Of a DNA stretch of 64,000 nucleotides, positions 37,059-50,094 are shown piece by piece. The stretch spans positions 1-64,000 of the forward strand of contig JAWPGT010000035.1 of assembly GCA_034638255.1 (NCBI GenBank). Reading direction: 5' to 3'. The position numbers were made by a program, and so were the translations under genes. Source of the stretch: Coprinus comatus (Eukaryota; Basidiomycota; Agaricomycetes; Agaricales; Agaricaceae). The notes beneath the pieces are model-generated. The model was not told the origin of the DNA. It ran no database searches and saw nothing but the letters and a program-made list of their open reading frames with translations. How positions within the stretch are numbered: the stretch's first letter is position 1; every line of letters begins with the position of its first letter.

Positions 37059-37300
37059 GATGGGGTAACGCGTCTGTAGATTAATTTGGACATAGGTGCG
37101 ATATCCCTGATTCAATTAGTTAAATATTCCCACGGTCACGCATATATATATTGGTATTTCATATTGTATTGCGTAGCTTCTGGGGAGGGATGGAGGAGTA
37201 CCAGGAGTGGGTGGGTAGTGAAGAGGACAGTAGAGGCAGTAAGAGAGTAATGAATAAATAATAGAGAATATGCCGGAATATCTGCGGAGAGAGGCCTGAT
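37059..37300. promoter_or_regulatory. bidirectional promoter, CCT2 / PMT
   Basis: Only 242 bp separate the two divergent start codons. An AT-rich block (catatatatattggta) lies at about 37140-37155, nearer CCT2, and a G/A-rich block lies in the middle. Shared regulation is possible but not shown. Confidence 0.55.
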
Positions 37301-40300
37301 ATGGCTGTGCCATCAGACACGTCAATAGCACTCCATCTCCGTCCTCCACCAACTCAGAGGCCAAAGGCCATGACCACACACGTCCGGGCACGTAGACCCG
37401 CCTCACCTCCTCCAGGCTCATCGTACGTCCCAACACCCACCACACGCTTCCCACATCCGCGGCAGGACTTCCTCGATGCAGACGAAAAGAGAGCAGCAGC
37501 CTCCAAAGGCTTTGGACCGGGAAAGACGAAACACTATCCCTCAGGCGGACTAGACATAACGACAGGCGAGTGGAAGCTGTTGTTCCTGATTGTGCTAGTG
37601 GCCAGTGGAGTTCGTCTGTTCCGTCTGTCAAAGCCTAATAGTGTAGTGTAAGTCTCCAGTGTTCTCGTGACAAAACTCCCCTGACCCAGCCTTAGCTTTG
37701 ACGAGGTACACTTTGGCAAGTTTGCATCAAAGTACATCAAGAGCCAATACTTTGTCGACGTCCACCCTCCTCTCGCAAAGCTGCTCATTACTCTAGCTGG
37801 CTTTGTGTTTGGCTATAACGGCCATTTTGATTTCAAGGACATTGGAAAGTAAGCTCGCCCCTCTCTCCGTAGTATCTCTCAGCCTGACCGCATATCAGAA
37901 TATACGAACATGTACCATACGTTGCGATGAGGATGCTTCCGGCTTCGCTGGGCGTCGCTACAGTCCCTCTCGCATATCTCACTCTGCGGGCACTTGACTG
38001 CCGCGCCACCACCGCTCTTTTGGCTTCGCTATTTATAACATTCGAAAACGGGCTCGTTACCCAGTCTCGCCATATTCTCCTAGACTCACCCCTTGTATTC
38101 TTTACCGCTCTCACTATCTTCCTCTGGTCTGGCTTCTGTAACGAGGACAAACACGAGCCATTCACTGCAACATGGTGGGCCTGGCTTTCCCTCTCCGGCC
38201 TCTCGCTTGGTGCTGTCCTCAGCTGCAAATGGGTTGGTCTGTTCACAGTTGCCACCGTCGGCGTCAGTACCATCTGGCAACTCTGGAACTTGCTTGGCGA
38301 CCTTCGAGTCTCACCTCGTCTATGGATACGGCACTTCATTGCAAGAGCCATTTGTCTAATCGTCATTCCTATCACATTCTACATGTTCATGTTCCAAATT
38401 CATTTCTTGATCCTCGAGAATTCTGGTGATGGTGACGGCTTCATGAGCTCAGAGTTCCAACATACTTTGAAAGGTCGTGGTATGGCAGACACGTTTGCTG
38501 ATATCGCTCTCGGCTCGGAAGTTTCTATCCGTCATGTGAACACTCACGGTGGTTATCTACATTCCCATCCTCATGCTTACCCTGGTGGAAGTAAACGTAC
38601 GTCCGCTTTCCTGTTTCTAGTGTTATACACCTATTGACTGAATATTGATATTTTAGAACAACAAATTACTCTCTACCCTCACAGAGATAGTAACAACAAC
38701 TGGCGTATCGAAAATGCAACACTCCAAGATTGGCCTCAATACGACTACCTAAATGAACCTCTAGTCTACATCACACCTGAAATGCGTATCAAACTTCTTC
38801 ACATCACAACTGAAAAACGTCTTCACTCTCATGACGTTCGACCTCCCGTTTCCGATGTTGATTTCCAAAATGAAGTCTCTGGTTATGGTACTGCAGGATT
38901 TTCAGGAGATATGAATGATGATTGGATTCTTGAAATTGATCATGGAGATAAAAGGGATAAGGAATCGAGTAAAAGGTTGAGGACTTTGAGAACAACGTTT
39001 AGGTTACGTCATGCTTTGACGGGTTGTTATCTTTTTTCACATAAAGTCAAGTTACCAACTTGGGGTTATGAACAACAAGAGGTTACTTGTAATAAGAATG
39101 CTGTTCATGATAATTCGTTGTGGTATGTTGAAACTGCTACTCATCCTAATCGTAAGTTTTATCCTCCTTCATTGAATACGCTTACTTATAAACTATTTTT
39201 TCTTTTTCTTTACAGTTCCTGCGGATGCACAAAAAGTCAATTATAAATTACCTGGATTTTTCAGTAAATTCTGGGAATTACAAAAAGTGATGTGGACTAC
39301 AAATGCAGGACTTACGGATCGTCATGCATTTGATTCAAGACCTGATTCATGGCCTTTACTTCGTCGTGGAATTAACTTTTGGGTTAAAGATCATAAACAA
39401 ATTTATCTCATTGGAATCCTATGATTTGGTGGTCAAGTACACTTGCTATTGTTTTGTATGCTGTCGTTCGTGGGTTTATGATTTTGAGATGGAAGAGAGG
39501 GTATAGGGATTTTGATAATAGTAAGCATATATTCACTTTTCTCTCTCTCTCTCTCTCTCTCTCTCGTATCATTATCTTAACTATGAAAACTCTTTTTTTC
39601 AAATAGCCAAAGTAGTAAAATACGACAACCTATGCGGATTCCTATTCATAGGCTGGTCACTCCACTACTTCCCATTCTTCCTAATGTCACGTCAACTTTT
39701 CCTACATCATTACTTCCCAGCATTATACCTTGCGATTTTATTATATTGTGGTATATTTGATTTGGTCACATCGAATTTAAGACCTAGAGTGAGGTTACAG
39801 ATTGCTGCGGTTTTGATTATTTTGGCAGTTTGGAATTTTCAATATTTTGGATCGTTGGTTTATGGAAGTCCTTGGATTAGAGGGAAAATGTGAGAGTGCT
39901 AGGTGGTTGAAGAGTTGGGATTTTAGTTGTGGTGATTTTTGGGATGATGTGAGTGTTGGATTTTTTTTTTCTTTGTTCTTTGTTCTCATTTCCTATTAAT
40001 AATCAAAACTAACTTGTTCACCCTCTTTTTCTTTTTAGTACTCCCGATATAATACTCAATCATACTCAACATCCGAAAAACCATCATCTGTTGCTGTTAC
40101 TATAGGTGGAGAACCAGGAGGTCGTGGTGAAATTGTTGTTGATCAATTGATTAATGATGCTGTTATCGTTAATGATTCACCTCGCGATCAAGAGAAAGGA
40201 CAAGGGAATCAGAATCAGAATCAGAATCAGAATCAAGAAGAAAATGATACTAAAACGTTGATTGATCCAGCTAAAGCTGAACCTGGAAAAGATATATTTG

Positions 40301-40917
40301 CTGGTGATGGTGTTGGTGATGGGAAAAGTTTGAGTCAGAGTCGTCAAGGAGGAGGAAGAGGACAAGGAGAGTATCAACAACAACAACAAGGACGTCCTTT
40401 ACACCAACAACAACAAGATGGAAAGGATGGAGGAGTAGGGGAAGGGAATGTTAAAGAAATAAGTTCTGTTGGGTTACCGATTACTGCTTTGGCTGTTTCG
40501 GATTCTGATAATGGTAAAGATGGAGGAAAGGAGAAGGGAGTGCCACCTGTTATTAAAAATGTTCAACCTGCTACTGGGGATTTGAATAAGGATTCGAGTG
40601 TTACCCAGGAGGCTGAGACGGCTGAGACGGTGAAGGAAGGTGACAAGGAGAAGGAGAAGGAGAAGGAGAAGGAGGAGGTTGAAAAAGAAGGAATAATGAC
40701 GATTCAAACTATTAATCCTGATGATTCCAATGCCAACGAAAAGGAGCAAGAAAACACAACAACATCGTCGTCTACATCAACATCAACAACTACTGCAACT
40801 ACCAATGTGAACGAGAAAGAAGAAGGAAGAGTACATGATAGACCTATAGGTCCTTTAGATCCTGTTGGTGAAGCTGCTGAAAAAGCTGCAGAAGAGTTGT
40901 TTGGTGATGATCTCTAG
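37301..40917 (+). CDS. protein O-mannosyltransferase, probably PMT2-type, with long low-complexity tail and apparent frameshift
   Basis: The ER membrane enzyme moves mannose from dolichyl-phosphate-mannose to Ser/Thr of secretory proteins. Exons give LLFLIVLVASGVRLFRLSKP, FDEVHFGKFASKYIKSQYF (the catalytic loop-1 Asp-Glu), VDVHPPLAKLLITLAG, RMLPASLGVATVPLAY, SRHILLDSPLVFFTALTIFL, the MIR region GGYLHSHPHAYPGGSKQQQI, and C-terminal helices with HHYFPALYLAILLYCGIFDL. YLHSH.H.YP.G.KQQQ.T.Y.H fits the PMT2 subfamily better than PMT1 or PMT4, in my judgement. After SPWIRGKM the frame breaks at a TGA (39885-39893). The expected CESARWLKSWDFSCGDF continues one frame over, then an exon from about 40039 adds a tail rich in Gln, Asn, Lys and Glu that stops at 40917. 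The first ATG at 37301 is in frame. Confidence 0.88.
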
Positions 40918-43705
40918 ATGGGTGGGATGTGTGGGTTATTACTACATAGAGATGGGATGGATGGAGAAAAAAAATTCATATATTCAAGCTGAGGTTACGG
41001 ACGTTCATTCGTTTTGTGTTTTTTATTATTTAGTTTTTCACTTTTTTAGTTGAAGTACACCGTTAATTGATCATCTTGATAATTGATGTTTTAATGGCTT
41101 TTTTGAGGGCTCGCGTCTACTCCTTCGAGACTCCGAGGTCTCTTACATTCAGCTAGTAGTTCTGTATTAGAAGTGCCGTAGTAAGCAAGAAGTTGATAAC
41201 GAAATATGGGAGAATTACTAGGATGCACTTCAGTTTCAATAAAAGATAATGGAAACAAATGAATACTAGCAAAAATCAATTAATCACGTCTTTGAAAAAT
41301 CCTAATCTCGGAAAACTGCCCATATGATCTGGACTCCCAAGGCGTGTAAAAGAGTGATCCAAAATGATAACAGACGAGAAAATTGGCCAACAAAAAAAGA
41401 GATCAGGTCCCTATTAAAGAAAAAAACTTGAGAAGAAACTTCGACTAGATTGTATAGCAACAAATGAGAAAAGATATAATAAGAAGGCCTTAAAAAAAGA
41501 TGATAGGTCCTAAAAACATGGGTGATATACTAATAGATAATAATGCGACGAGAGTTAACTGGATCATAAGTGCCGGGTTTTTAGTGGATATAAGCATCAA
41601 CTTACATGTTTCTGTACCCTCGACAGATCAGGGATGTCGATGAGATGCTGAGGTCCCACACTGCCTATGGCGCACGTAACTGCATTTCCTCGGAGTGGAG
41701 GATACACCATTAATAGCTAAACACAGGAGCTGACCTTGTCAGTGGAACGTGCCTTATACTCCATTAAAAAAAAAAAAAAGTAAAAAGTCGATGCCTCAGG
41801 GCCTCAGGTTTAATTAAGAACACAACTCGACTTGAACCGTTGGACTCTGAGAGCTTTCGATAAGACAAAAAACGACAAATCACAAAGTTTCTGGCCATGC
41901 CAATAGCCAAAATTAATTATCGAGATTGAAACATAAATTAGGGGGGAAAAGGTTATAGTCTATAGGGTTTATGAGCACATTTCAGTATAAATACGAAGGA
42001 CTACGACGTGATACGAACGGTAGGAGACAATTTGATTATTATTTACACACGCTATAGCTAGGTGACCCACATTTCAAAAACGATCCAGTCCATTATCCCC
42101 GTTTGACTTTTTTATTGTTTGTCTTGACGACGGTCTCCTAAAAATAGTTTTGAATGTGCGTTGCGTTGCGTTCGAAAATGCGCTTCTATAATACTTACTA
42201 TGGTGAGCGTTGGTATAGAGTGGACATGTAGCATTGTTATTGGTTGCGCTCTCGCATAATCATTTTTTTTCTGATGAAAGATACAAGTACCATGACCTTT
42301 GCCCACGACCAGAACTTGAAAGAGAAGTTTATGTTTGGCTCCATTTTCTATTGTAGAAGCCGTATTGTATGCTAGAACCTTCGAAGTTGTGGCGCGTTCA
42401 TGTGCATTTCGTAAATCAAGAGGCACATATTAGATTTGACAAGGGAAAAGTTGGGGCCCTGAGAATTTAGAATCAAAGGGTTCGGCATTTCCTGTGTGTG
42501 TGTTTTTTCTGTTTTTTTTTTAAGTAACTAAGTGTTTGACGACTTATGATCATGATAATGGAGGTGATATATATTTTCGGAGTAATCGCGACGTAAAGTC
42601 CTTTTATATTCTCTCTTTTTGATTGCGTGGCGCGGGCGAGACTTGGCTGGACTGTTGTTTGATATTTGACGTGAAAACTCCTGATACTGCCGTGAGCTTT
42701 TGGAGAACCCAAACTGTAAAAGTATATTTATATCCCTCGCAATCTCACCTGAGAAATTGGGGAATTTTATCAGTAACCGCAGTACCTTTAGTGAGTTGAT
42801 TAACTGTCGTACCTAATTTCTACTACTACATACTACATGATAGGGGGTTGTCGGAAGTTTTGCAGTGAGACGGATAGTGCGGTTATAATGCCATGACAGG
42901 AGCAGGATTGTGCAAGTTGGGCGCCGCTGTACATAGGTACAGATTGCGGTTTGGGTTGGAATTGTTACTAGTGCCACCGAAGGACCGGCGTTGGTGATGC
43001 TTGTTGCTATTTCAGTCTTTTTTTTCTTTCTGAAAACCTTGGGAAGGAACTCAGGAAAATTCTTCCGTTTTGTACTTATCTTAAGTAAGGAAGTACTATT
43101 GTACACAGTGCAACACTAAGTTTGATGCCATATGATGGCGGCTTTACACTTCTGTCTGAAACTTGAACTTATTTCGGGGAATTGAGAAGTTGTGTTGGGG
43201 TTTGGTTGGGTTCAGTTTTTTTTCTTCCTGATCCATGATGATATAGTACACATACTATATGATGCAGGAGATGATCTATGATGGTTCTCAACTGACTACT
43301 GATTCCCCTTTAGTTGATTGGTTCACTATGTAAAAGGAGAAGTTCAGAAGTTTGAACCCCTGGGGAAAAGTTGGGGAAGATTCCCCAAGTTGGATTAGCT
43401 TACTAGGTACATGGTTTACCGGCTTACATACGGCTTCACGGGTCACGGTTTAAACGTTTACGGCTTGTAAGTGTACATCAATGAGATGAGATGGGAGATG
43501 GGAATGTTTATAAAGAAATTTTCTGTCTACGAGTAGTATTTCCGCTCTTACCTCCGGTGGTTTCACCTCCGCCAACTCTCCCTTCTCCCTCAGTCGCTCG
43601 ACGCCCATCCTTTTGTCCACGCCCACATTCCTTTCTTCGGCGACATATGAGTTAGGAGCACTAAGCATAGGAATAAAGGAATTGGAACAAGGAACAAAGG
43701 AATAA
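40918..43705. other. 2.8-kb gene-poor region
   Basis: No convincing gene was found. The 104-codon minus-strand ORF at 42112-42426 has no recognised motif and is flanked by AT-rich DNA. A run of A residues lies at 41765-41779. The stretch 41570-41760 is more GC-rich than its surroundings and could hold an RNA, but I could not match it to any snRNA or snoRNA I know. Confidence 0.5.
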
Positions 43706-45643
43706 ATGGCGACACCCACACAAGGACCTTTGGATAAGTTACTTGAACAATTACATGCTTTAGCTGTTGGTGTCGAGAGGAGCAGACAAGTTAATGTGTG
43801 CTTTTATTTTATTTCATTAATTTGATATTGATTTATTTTGATAGTGTTGCAATGGTATGATTGTTATTTTATCATTGTATGCATGTTGAAGTTAATGATG
43901 TGGTTGTGTGTTGGGACTTTTTTGTAACTTTGGGTTATGAAGTTGCTAGTATCACTATTATGGTGAGTCATATCAGTGTTCCGAACACGCGAAATCCTGA
44001 CATATTTCTTCTTCTTTGAATATTTGGGGTATTGAAGATATTGGATTGGTTATTGACATTCGAAATGGAAGTTTCATTAGTATGGGCTTCAAGATGGAAC
44101 ACAACAAAAGTTTTGTATTTTTTGGCTAGATATTTACCTTTCATCGATACTTCTATGGTTCTGTATCGTGAGTTTTCCTCTCTTCTTTGTTACTGTCCTT
44201 TTCTTTCCGTTCTAACGTTCAGGGGACTAACATTTTATTTTTGAATTTGCGACGTTGTAGATCAGTTTGGCTATTCATTACCGCAATCAATGTGTCAGTT
44301 CACATATGAATATGCTGCTTGTAAGTGTCCACTTCTTCGTCGTTGATACGTTACCAGTCGGGTATTGTTTACTTACCTATACCATGCCTTTGGTTTGTGG
44401 TGTATTAGGGATGTTTATCATTGGAATTACATGTGCAGAATGTGAGTACTTGCCATTCATCTATTACTGAACCACGCAAACTCTCTTCCAGTGATTTTGA
44501 CACTTAGGACCTGGGCAGTTTGGGAGAAGGATAGGAGATTGACATATGGATTGAGCCTTTTATTCTTCTCAGTCTTTTCGACTGGGTTTGTGATTATGGG
44601 AATCTATTTGAAGGCTACCGCTCGTAAGTATTGTTAATCATGCCATAGTATGATAATGCTAGATTGAACTCTAATTTCACCCATTAGATGAGGTTTCACC
44701 TGTTCCGAAGCTTTTGGGTTGTCTCGTGAGAGACACGAATACGATCTTGTCAGCTTGCTATATTCTTCTCATGGCTTATGATGCATGTGAGTTATTCTTT
44801 AATTCTTTAAATGGATATATCATGGTATTAATTGCGGTGTATTAGTGATTCTGATATTGATGGTCATTCGAGGTTATGAAGCTTGTTAGTAGTATCTTTT
44901 ACACTAATATCTTGATTGATACACTTGTACTGATGTAACGAATTTTTGTTTTCTCGTAGTTCGACAAGGCGGTGATTCTCATCTCATGAGAGTTGTTTAT
45001 GCTGATGGTAAGTACTACATCATTTATAATTATTCATGTTCTGTCTTTTTCTCCTTGATACCCTGCCATTGCGATGCTCTTCGTGGGAAAACTGATATAT
45101 GATTTCTTTAATTATAGGTATAATATACTACATCTATCTTTTCGGTGCGCTCTCAGCGAGATTTTGTAGTGGATTAGATCAGAGGGATGCTCATATTTTT
45201 TGGTTATACTTAGGTCTTTCGTTATGCAACACGATCATTATTCTGAAACTTCCTGTGAGTGATTTATTGATGCTGTAATGACAATGTTTAATCAATTTAA
45301 TCTTCGGTCCCTCTAAATTGCAATTGAAATGAATGAATAGAGTGATTATGTCAATCTTTTAGTCATGTACGTTTTCTCCGCCCTCCGTCCATTCATCCGT
45401 GTTGAGCTGATGACGTCTGATAGGATGGAACGTGTCGTACATTCAGTTCTGGCATGTAGAGTCATATTGCATATTAGAGAACAGGGGAGAGAAGCACAGA
45501 GGGGATTGAGGGAGGAGGAGCTGGGAAGTGCTCAGGTTGTATCTTTGCATCCCCAACAGTTTCTACAATCACAGCAGCACAAGCAGGATACCAGTACTAC
45601 GAGTGCTATTACAATCTCGAGGGAGGTGTTTGTTATGCGCTAG
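43706..45643 (+). CDS. DUF6533-family polytopic membrane protein
   Basis: It starts MATPTQGPLDKLLEQLHALA, then VGVERSRQVN and a GT donor. The microexon is tgttgcaatg (43855-43864), and then EVASITIM. The core VLDWLLTFEMEVSLVWASRW and KVLYFLARYLPFIDTSMVLY lies at 44029-44166. Later exons: DQFGYSLPQSMCQFTYEYAA, GMFIIGITCAE, ILTLRTWAVWEKDRRLTYGL, VSPVPKLLGCLVRDTNTILS, LILMVIRGYEA, GIIYYIYLFG, LGLSLCNTIIILKLP and SDYVNLLVM. The last exon, MERVVHSVLACRVILHIREQ, has a Gln/Glu-rich tail and stops at 45643. It is the head of a tandem pair with the gene at 46616. It is intact as far as I can see. Confidence 0.87.
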
Positions 45644-46615
45644 AGGTTTTTATTTTATTTTTTCTATGTAGTTGAGGAGTTTGCTTATTACGTCTTTGCT
45701 TTCAGTGTTTTGATCTTCTCTGGGGGCGTACCTTTGTATCATCTTAGTAGAAGAAATAAAAATAAAAAGAACAATTATTTAAACATAATGTGGAGAAGAT
45801 GAAAAAGAGAATTAATATGATTTACTTGCAGGGTGGTTTTTCAACAGTCTCAATTTGATTTGTCAGTCAGTATGTGCATATCCCCTCTCAAAATTCAAAG
45901 AGTTTGTTTAGGGACTCGTGTACATGTATTTTTTTTTCTGATACAAACCAATGATCACTCTACATCACTTACTGACCTGAGCCTGACTCGTAAGCGACGC
46001 CGCCACCTGAGGAGATCATGTGCTCTCGACGGGTTCGCGGGGTTGCATCTTTGACGTTTACCACTCTTAGACTCTCTTACCGTTAAATGTAATGTGTCAG
46101 ATGGTTGACGTGGTGATGCAAGAGGTTGAAACACATGATGTGTATGGGTGATTGTCCCCTTCCATCAGTATACCAGTCAAATATCACAAGTCGGTCACAA
46201 ATACACAGTGTAAGGGTAGTATGCATAGTACATCCTAACTGAATACTAACTCCGAGTGCTATACAGTTTCAGTGACCGAAATATTAGTGAGCTGTTGGAT
46301 ATTTTTATTATATTTTCTAACACAGGATGGTTACTCGTAAACTTTGCGTTCTTCATCAAGTGCTTTTTTCTTGATTTTTGAAACTGAGATGCTGACAGTG
46401 TTCGATGATAACTCTATTAATCAGGTTGATCAAATTTTGCGTTTTGCATATGAATACCGATATCATTGGCATTTTGATTCCTCCGAGTTCTTTCGATTCC
46501 TTGATTATTAAAGCAACTGCGCCAAGTGCGCCCTGATCATGGTTTGCCGTTGACTGTTGTATCCCTTCCTTTTTATCATAGCATCGGTGACGGCTCAGAG
46601 TGCAGCATAGCAGTA
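45644..46615. other. intergenic region between two tandem DUF6533 genes
   Basis: No gene is seen. It holds the 3' end of the first gene, AT-rich DNA and the 5' region of the second. An ORF at 45833-46054 has no family mark. Confidence 0.5.
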
Positions 46616-48364
46616 ATGGTTACAGGCAATCCTCTAGAGCTCCTACATCTGCTTGCGGTAGGCATTGAAAGATCGAGACAAGTTAATGTACGTATCCCCT
46701 GACCTATTATTTTCTTGCTAAAAAATCTGTCCAACTAACAACACATCCCATCTTTCTCCTCAGTATTGCAACGGTGTGTTTATTATCAACGTTCAACAAA
46801 CAACAAAGCATGGACTGAAAACTGATTGTTTTCTATTTCAAAATCAAATTTCAAAAACGAAGTGGCTAGTGTAACGGTACTGGTCAGTAATCATTCTTTT
46901 AGCGCTCCTATGACCCGCGTCGGAATGGCGTGCTGATACATTAATTATGTGAAGGTACTTGACTGGCTGTTAACTTTTGAAATGGAAGTTTCGCTCGTGT
47001 GGACATCGAAATGGAACCTCACAAAAGTACTTTATCTTTTGGCACGATATCTACCATTTGCGGATACATCTATTGTATTATACCGTGAGCCATTTATAGG
47101 CCATATTGAATGCGAGTCTGATATTTTAACTTCTAGACCAATTCGGTTTTGCGTTACCAGCTTCTATGTGTAAATCTTCATATCAATACGCGGCATGTAA
47201 GTTTTGCGAATGACATGATGATTCGACATGCAACTACTAATTTAAGTATATAATTTGTGTTCTAGGGATGTTTGTTATTGGAATAGGATGTGCGGAAAGT
47301 AAGTAAACTTTGTTTTCCATTTGGCATTTTATATCATGTCCGATTTCGAGCTTCTAACACGCTCTCAAATCGTGTAGTGATTTTGACACTAAGAACTTGG
47401 GCAGTTTGGGGGAAAAGTCGGAAATGGACTTATGGATTGTCCTCTGTATTCTTCGTGGTCTGGATAGCAGAAATAGTGGTTATGGGACTTTATTTGAGAA
47501 CTACACTCCGTATGTGGATATTCTTGCTTTTATTTTTTGATGCGCTGAAATATATTATTTCGGTACACCTTTATAGACCAACCTTCCCCAGTGCCCGGGC
47601 TCTTAGGATGTATCGTGAAGGATACAAACAGTATACTTTCTGCATGCTATGCCCTTCTTATGGGTTATGATGCAGGTGAGAAATAAACATAATATTTCCT
47701 CAGTATTATACTTCAACGTTTCAACCACTGATGGCGACTAATTTGTTTAAAAAGCTATCTTATTACTGATGATCATTCGTGGTTTAAAAGCCTGTCAGTT
47801 TTTTATTTCTTCTTCTTGCAACATACTCCAGTCGACTCACTGTTTAGATTAACAGTCAGACAGGGAGGTGATTCTGAGCTTATGAGAGTGGTATATAGCG
47901 ATGGTGAGTCATTCAAGTAATGCATAGCCAATGACCTTTTCTAAGAAGAACAATTCTTGTTCTCGTTATTCGTCTAATGATTAGGTATCATCTATTATGT
48001 CTATCTTTTGGTGAGTTTGATAGGATAATAATATCGCCAAGTGGACCATCTCAACTCTTTCTACTTTAGGACTTTCTTTGCTCAATATCATCATTATCCT
48101 ACAACTTCCGGTAAGTGCTATTTTTGGCTGCTGAGTCCACATTAGAATCTGATGTTGAACATGTTATTTTTAGGGCGATTATACCAATCTTTTAGTAATG
48201 TAATCTTTCCTTATATCTGCCACTATACCTTCGTGAACTAAATTAAAATTAGGATGGAACGTGTCATACACTCAGTGCTAGCATGTAGAGTAGTATTGCA
48301 CATCAGAAAACAAGGGGGAGCATTAAAAAAGCAAGGAGAACAGATTGAAATTGGTGCAATGTGA
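46616..48364 (+). CDS. DUF6533-family polytopic membrane protein
   Basis: It starts MVTGNPLELLHLLAVGIERS, then RQVN and a GTACGT donor. The microexon tattgcaacg is at 46764-46773, then EVASVTVL. The core VLDWLLTFEMEVSLVWTSKW and KVLYLLARYLPFADTSIVLY lies at 46952-47083. Then come DQFGFALPASMCKSSYQYAA, GMFVIGIGCAE, ILTLRTWAVWGKSRKWTYGL, PGLLGCIVKDTNSILSACYA, LLMIIRGLKA, GIIYYVYLL, GLSLLNIIIILQLP and GDYTNLLVM. The last exon MERVIHSVLACRVVLHIRKQ has a short tail GGALKKQGEQIEIGAM and stops at 48362-48364. It is the closest relative of the upstream gene at 43706, so this is a tandem duplication. Function is unknown. Confidence 0.87.
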
Positions 48365-48789
48365 TATCTCTGAATGGTACTAGAAGACACCACGTGCAGG
48401 CTACTAGTATTACTGTTCTCTCAGGAAATAGTTGTGAAGGAGTTTTAGTTCGTTAGATATATTGGGTCAGTGAAGACCAACTTCCAAATACATTTAACAA
48501 TGTAACACTAGTATAAGTGTATGTGTATGAATCACTTTTTATTTTCTTCACTGGTCGCTCCTGACACAATGAGTGCTCAGCGCTCAGCGCTCATCAACAT
48601 CATGCATCATGCAACTCTCTCGTTAAGATTGAGTATAGTGAATCTCACAAATTCCCACGGTACATCGAAGTCCAATGCTTCGCAGACTGCCAACAACATG
48701 AATTTCATATGTTGCACAATCCGACACTTGCGAGCTTACTTTGTGTCCCCTTAGACTCGTTTAGCAACTAAATTGACTGCAGCCATACG
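48365..48789. other. 3' space, no gene recognised
   Basis: No coding signal was seen. A 78-codon ORF at 48521-48754 (+) is the antisense side of the decayed 3' end of the cyclin C pseudogene or of unrelated DNA. Confidence 0.45.
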
Positions 48790-49665
48790 CACACACACAG
48801 ACTTCGAATCCTCTGAAGTTGTTGTTGTTGTTGTAGAGCTCGTAACTCCGAGTGAGAGGAAATGAACGACGTGATTGAGATGTGATAGTTTTGGTGTTAT
48901 ATAGTTCGCCGTGCGTATAGGATGAATATCAAATAGATTACTGATTGAGCTATTAGATAGGGTAGATAGAAGAGTCATATGTCATTTATAATGAACCTGT
49001 ATTACAATTATTAGAAGTAGTAGAAAGGAGGGTGGTAGAACGTACCAAGCAGTTCGAAGAGCGCCTCCTGACAATTCCAATCTTCCACCCTCGTCCAAGC
49101 CCACGCCTACACCAGCTTCTCCAGCATCAGCTTCGTCAATACCACCTTCCGAAGAGTTATGATAAGAACGAAGAACACAAAGTAGGGGAATCATCGGGCA
49201 TGAGATCAATTGTTAGTTTTGAGTTTCCGGTTGGAAAGTTTCTATACCCGTTGTTGAACGCTGAGTATGCTTCTAAAATGATTGTTTTGACACGAACAGG
49301 CAATTCTTCTGCCTTTAGAGCGACGTAACAACATGCCGCTGTTACGACAAAATGGTCTCTCTTTCACAGAATAACAGAAGTGGCATTGTCATAGTCCCAG
49401 TTTCTTAACTTCGTGACTACTGATTATAATGTCAGTAAGCGTAGTTATAGAATAGAATGGTGCTGACCATTTGCAACGCGTAGATGGCAAGATATTGTTG
49501 TCGATACATGTCCATGATCTACATACCAGGGATCCTACGGTCCTGTGCACAGTCGCTCTATTTACAGTCCATCGCCTGCTTGAATTTTATGGTAAGCTTT
49601 TGTCACAATCGCATAGTGCGAGTTACATACGAATACTTGAGGCGGGGTGGCGGTGTCGCGTAGTG
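48790..49665 (-). pseudogene. decayed, intron-retaining copy of the cyclin C gene
   Basis: On the minus strand the sequence follows the intact cyclin C gene (54979-57387) through exons and introns. The shared blocks include the first intron with its exon boundary (aaaagcttac...caggcgatgga), the exon that contains AGAGCGACTGTGCACAGG, TTGCCATCTACGC with TTGCAAATGGTCAG, AAGAAACTGGGACTATGACAA, the GCATGTTGTTACGT block and GCAGAAGAATTGCCTGTTCG. The block translated IDEADAGEAGVGVGLDEG and RLELSGGALRTAW matches IDEAEAGEVGVGIGLDDG and RLELSIGALQTAW. Stop codons and gaps break every exon (for example in ETILS*QRHVV). Because introns are kept it is a DNA-level copy, not a processed one. It lies about 5.3 kb from its parent in inverted orientation. 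Confidence 0.85.
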
Positions 49666-50094
49666 ATGTAATTGAGCAAAGGTGCCATCAACGGCATCTG
49701 GCGTCGGAACGAGCGAGTTCAACGTTAATATTCAGGTTTTAAAACGACAAACGATATTTTGATGAGCATGGGAAACAAAATAGATAGAAATCCTTGTGAA
49801 TGAAAACAACTCATTCTGAAGTTAAAAGTCAAACATTGTATCCCGAACGTATTTGGCTCCGAGTCTTTCTGCTCCAATCTACTTAAGAGTCGGGGTTACA
49901 CAGGAGATTGGAGATATATAATGTTCTACAATAACATAAACGACATGCTATAAATGATACATCTTGGACACTTGGAATCCCCGACTCCGAGTCCCAAACA
50001 TCGACGTCTTTCAAACTCTCTCATCCCCTTTCCAGTGTTTTCAAATATCATCGGTATTGAAACAGATAGAGACAACTTGGGACTCAATTGGAAC
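49666..50094. other. intergenic, no gene recognised
   Basis: No coding exon was recognised here. It is 5' of the cyclin C pseudogene and 3' of the DUF6533 gene that ends at 50095. Confidence 0.45.

Noticed and set aside
41570..41760. GC-richer block that might be an snRNA or snoRNA
   Set aside because: It does not match U1, U2, U4, U5 or U6 marks and no convincing C/D boxes with guide spacing were found.
42112..42426. 104-codon minus-strand ORF
   Set aside because: No recognised family, no exon partners, and it lies in gene-poor DNA; coding not supported.
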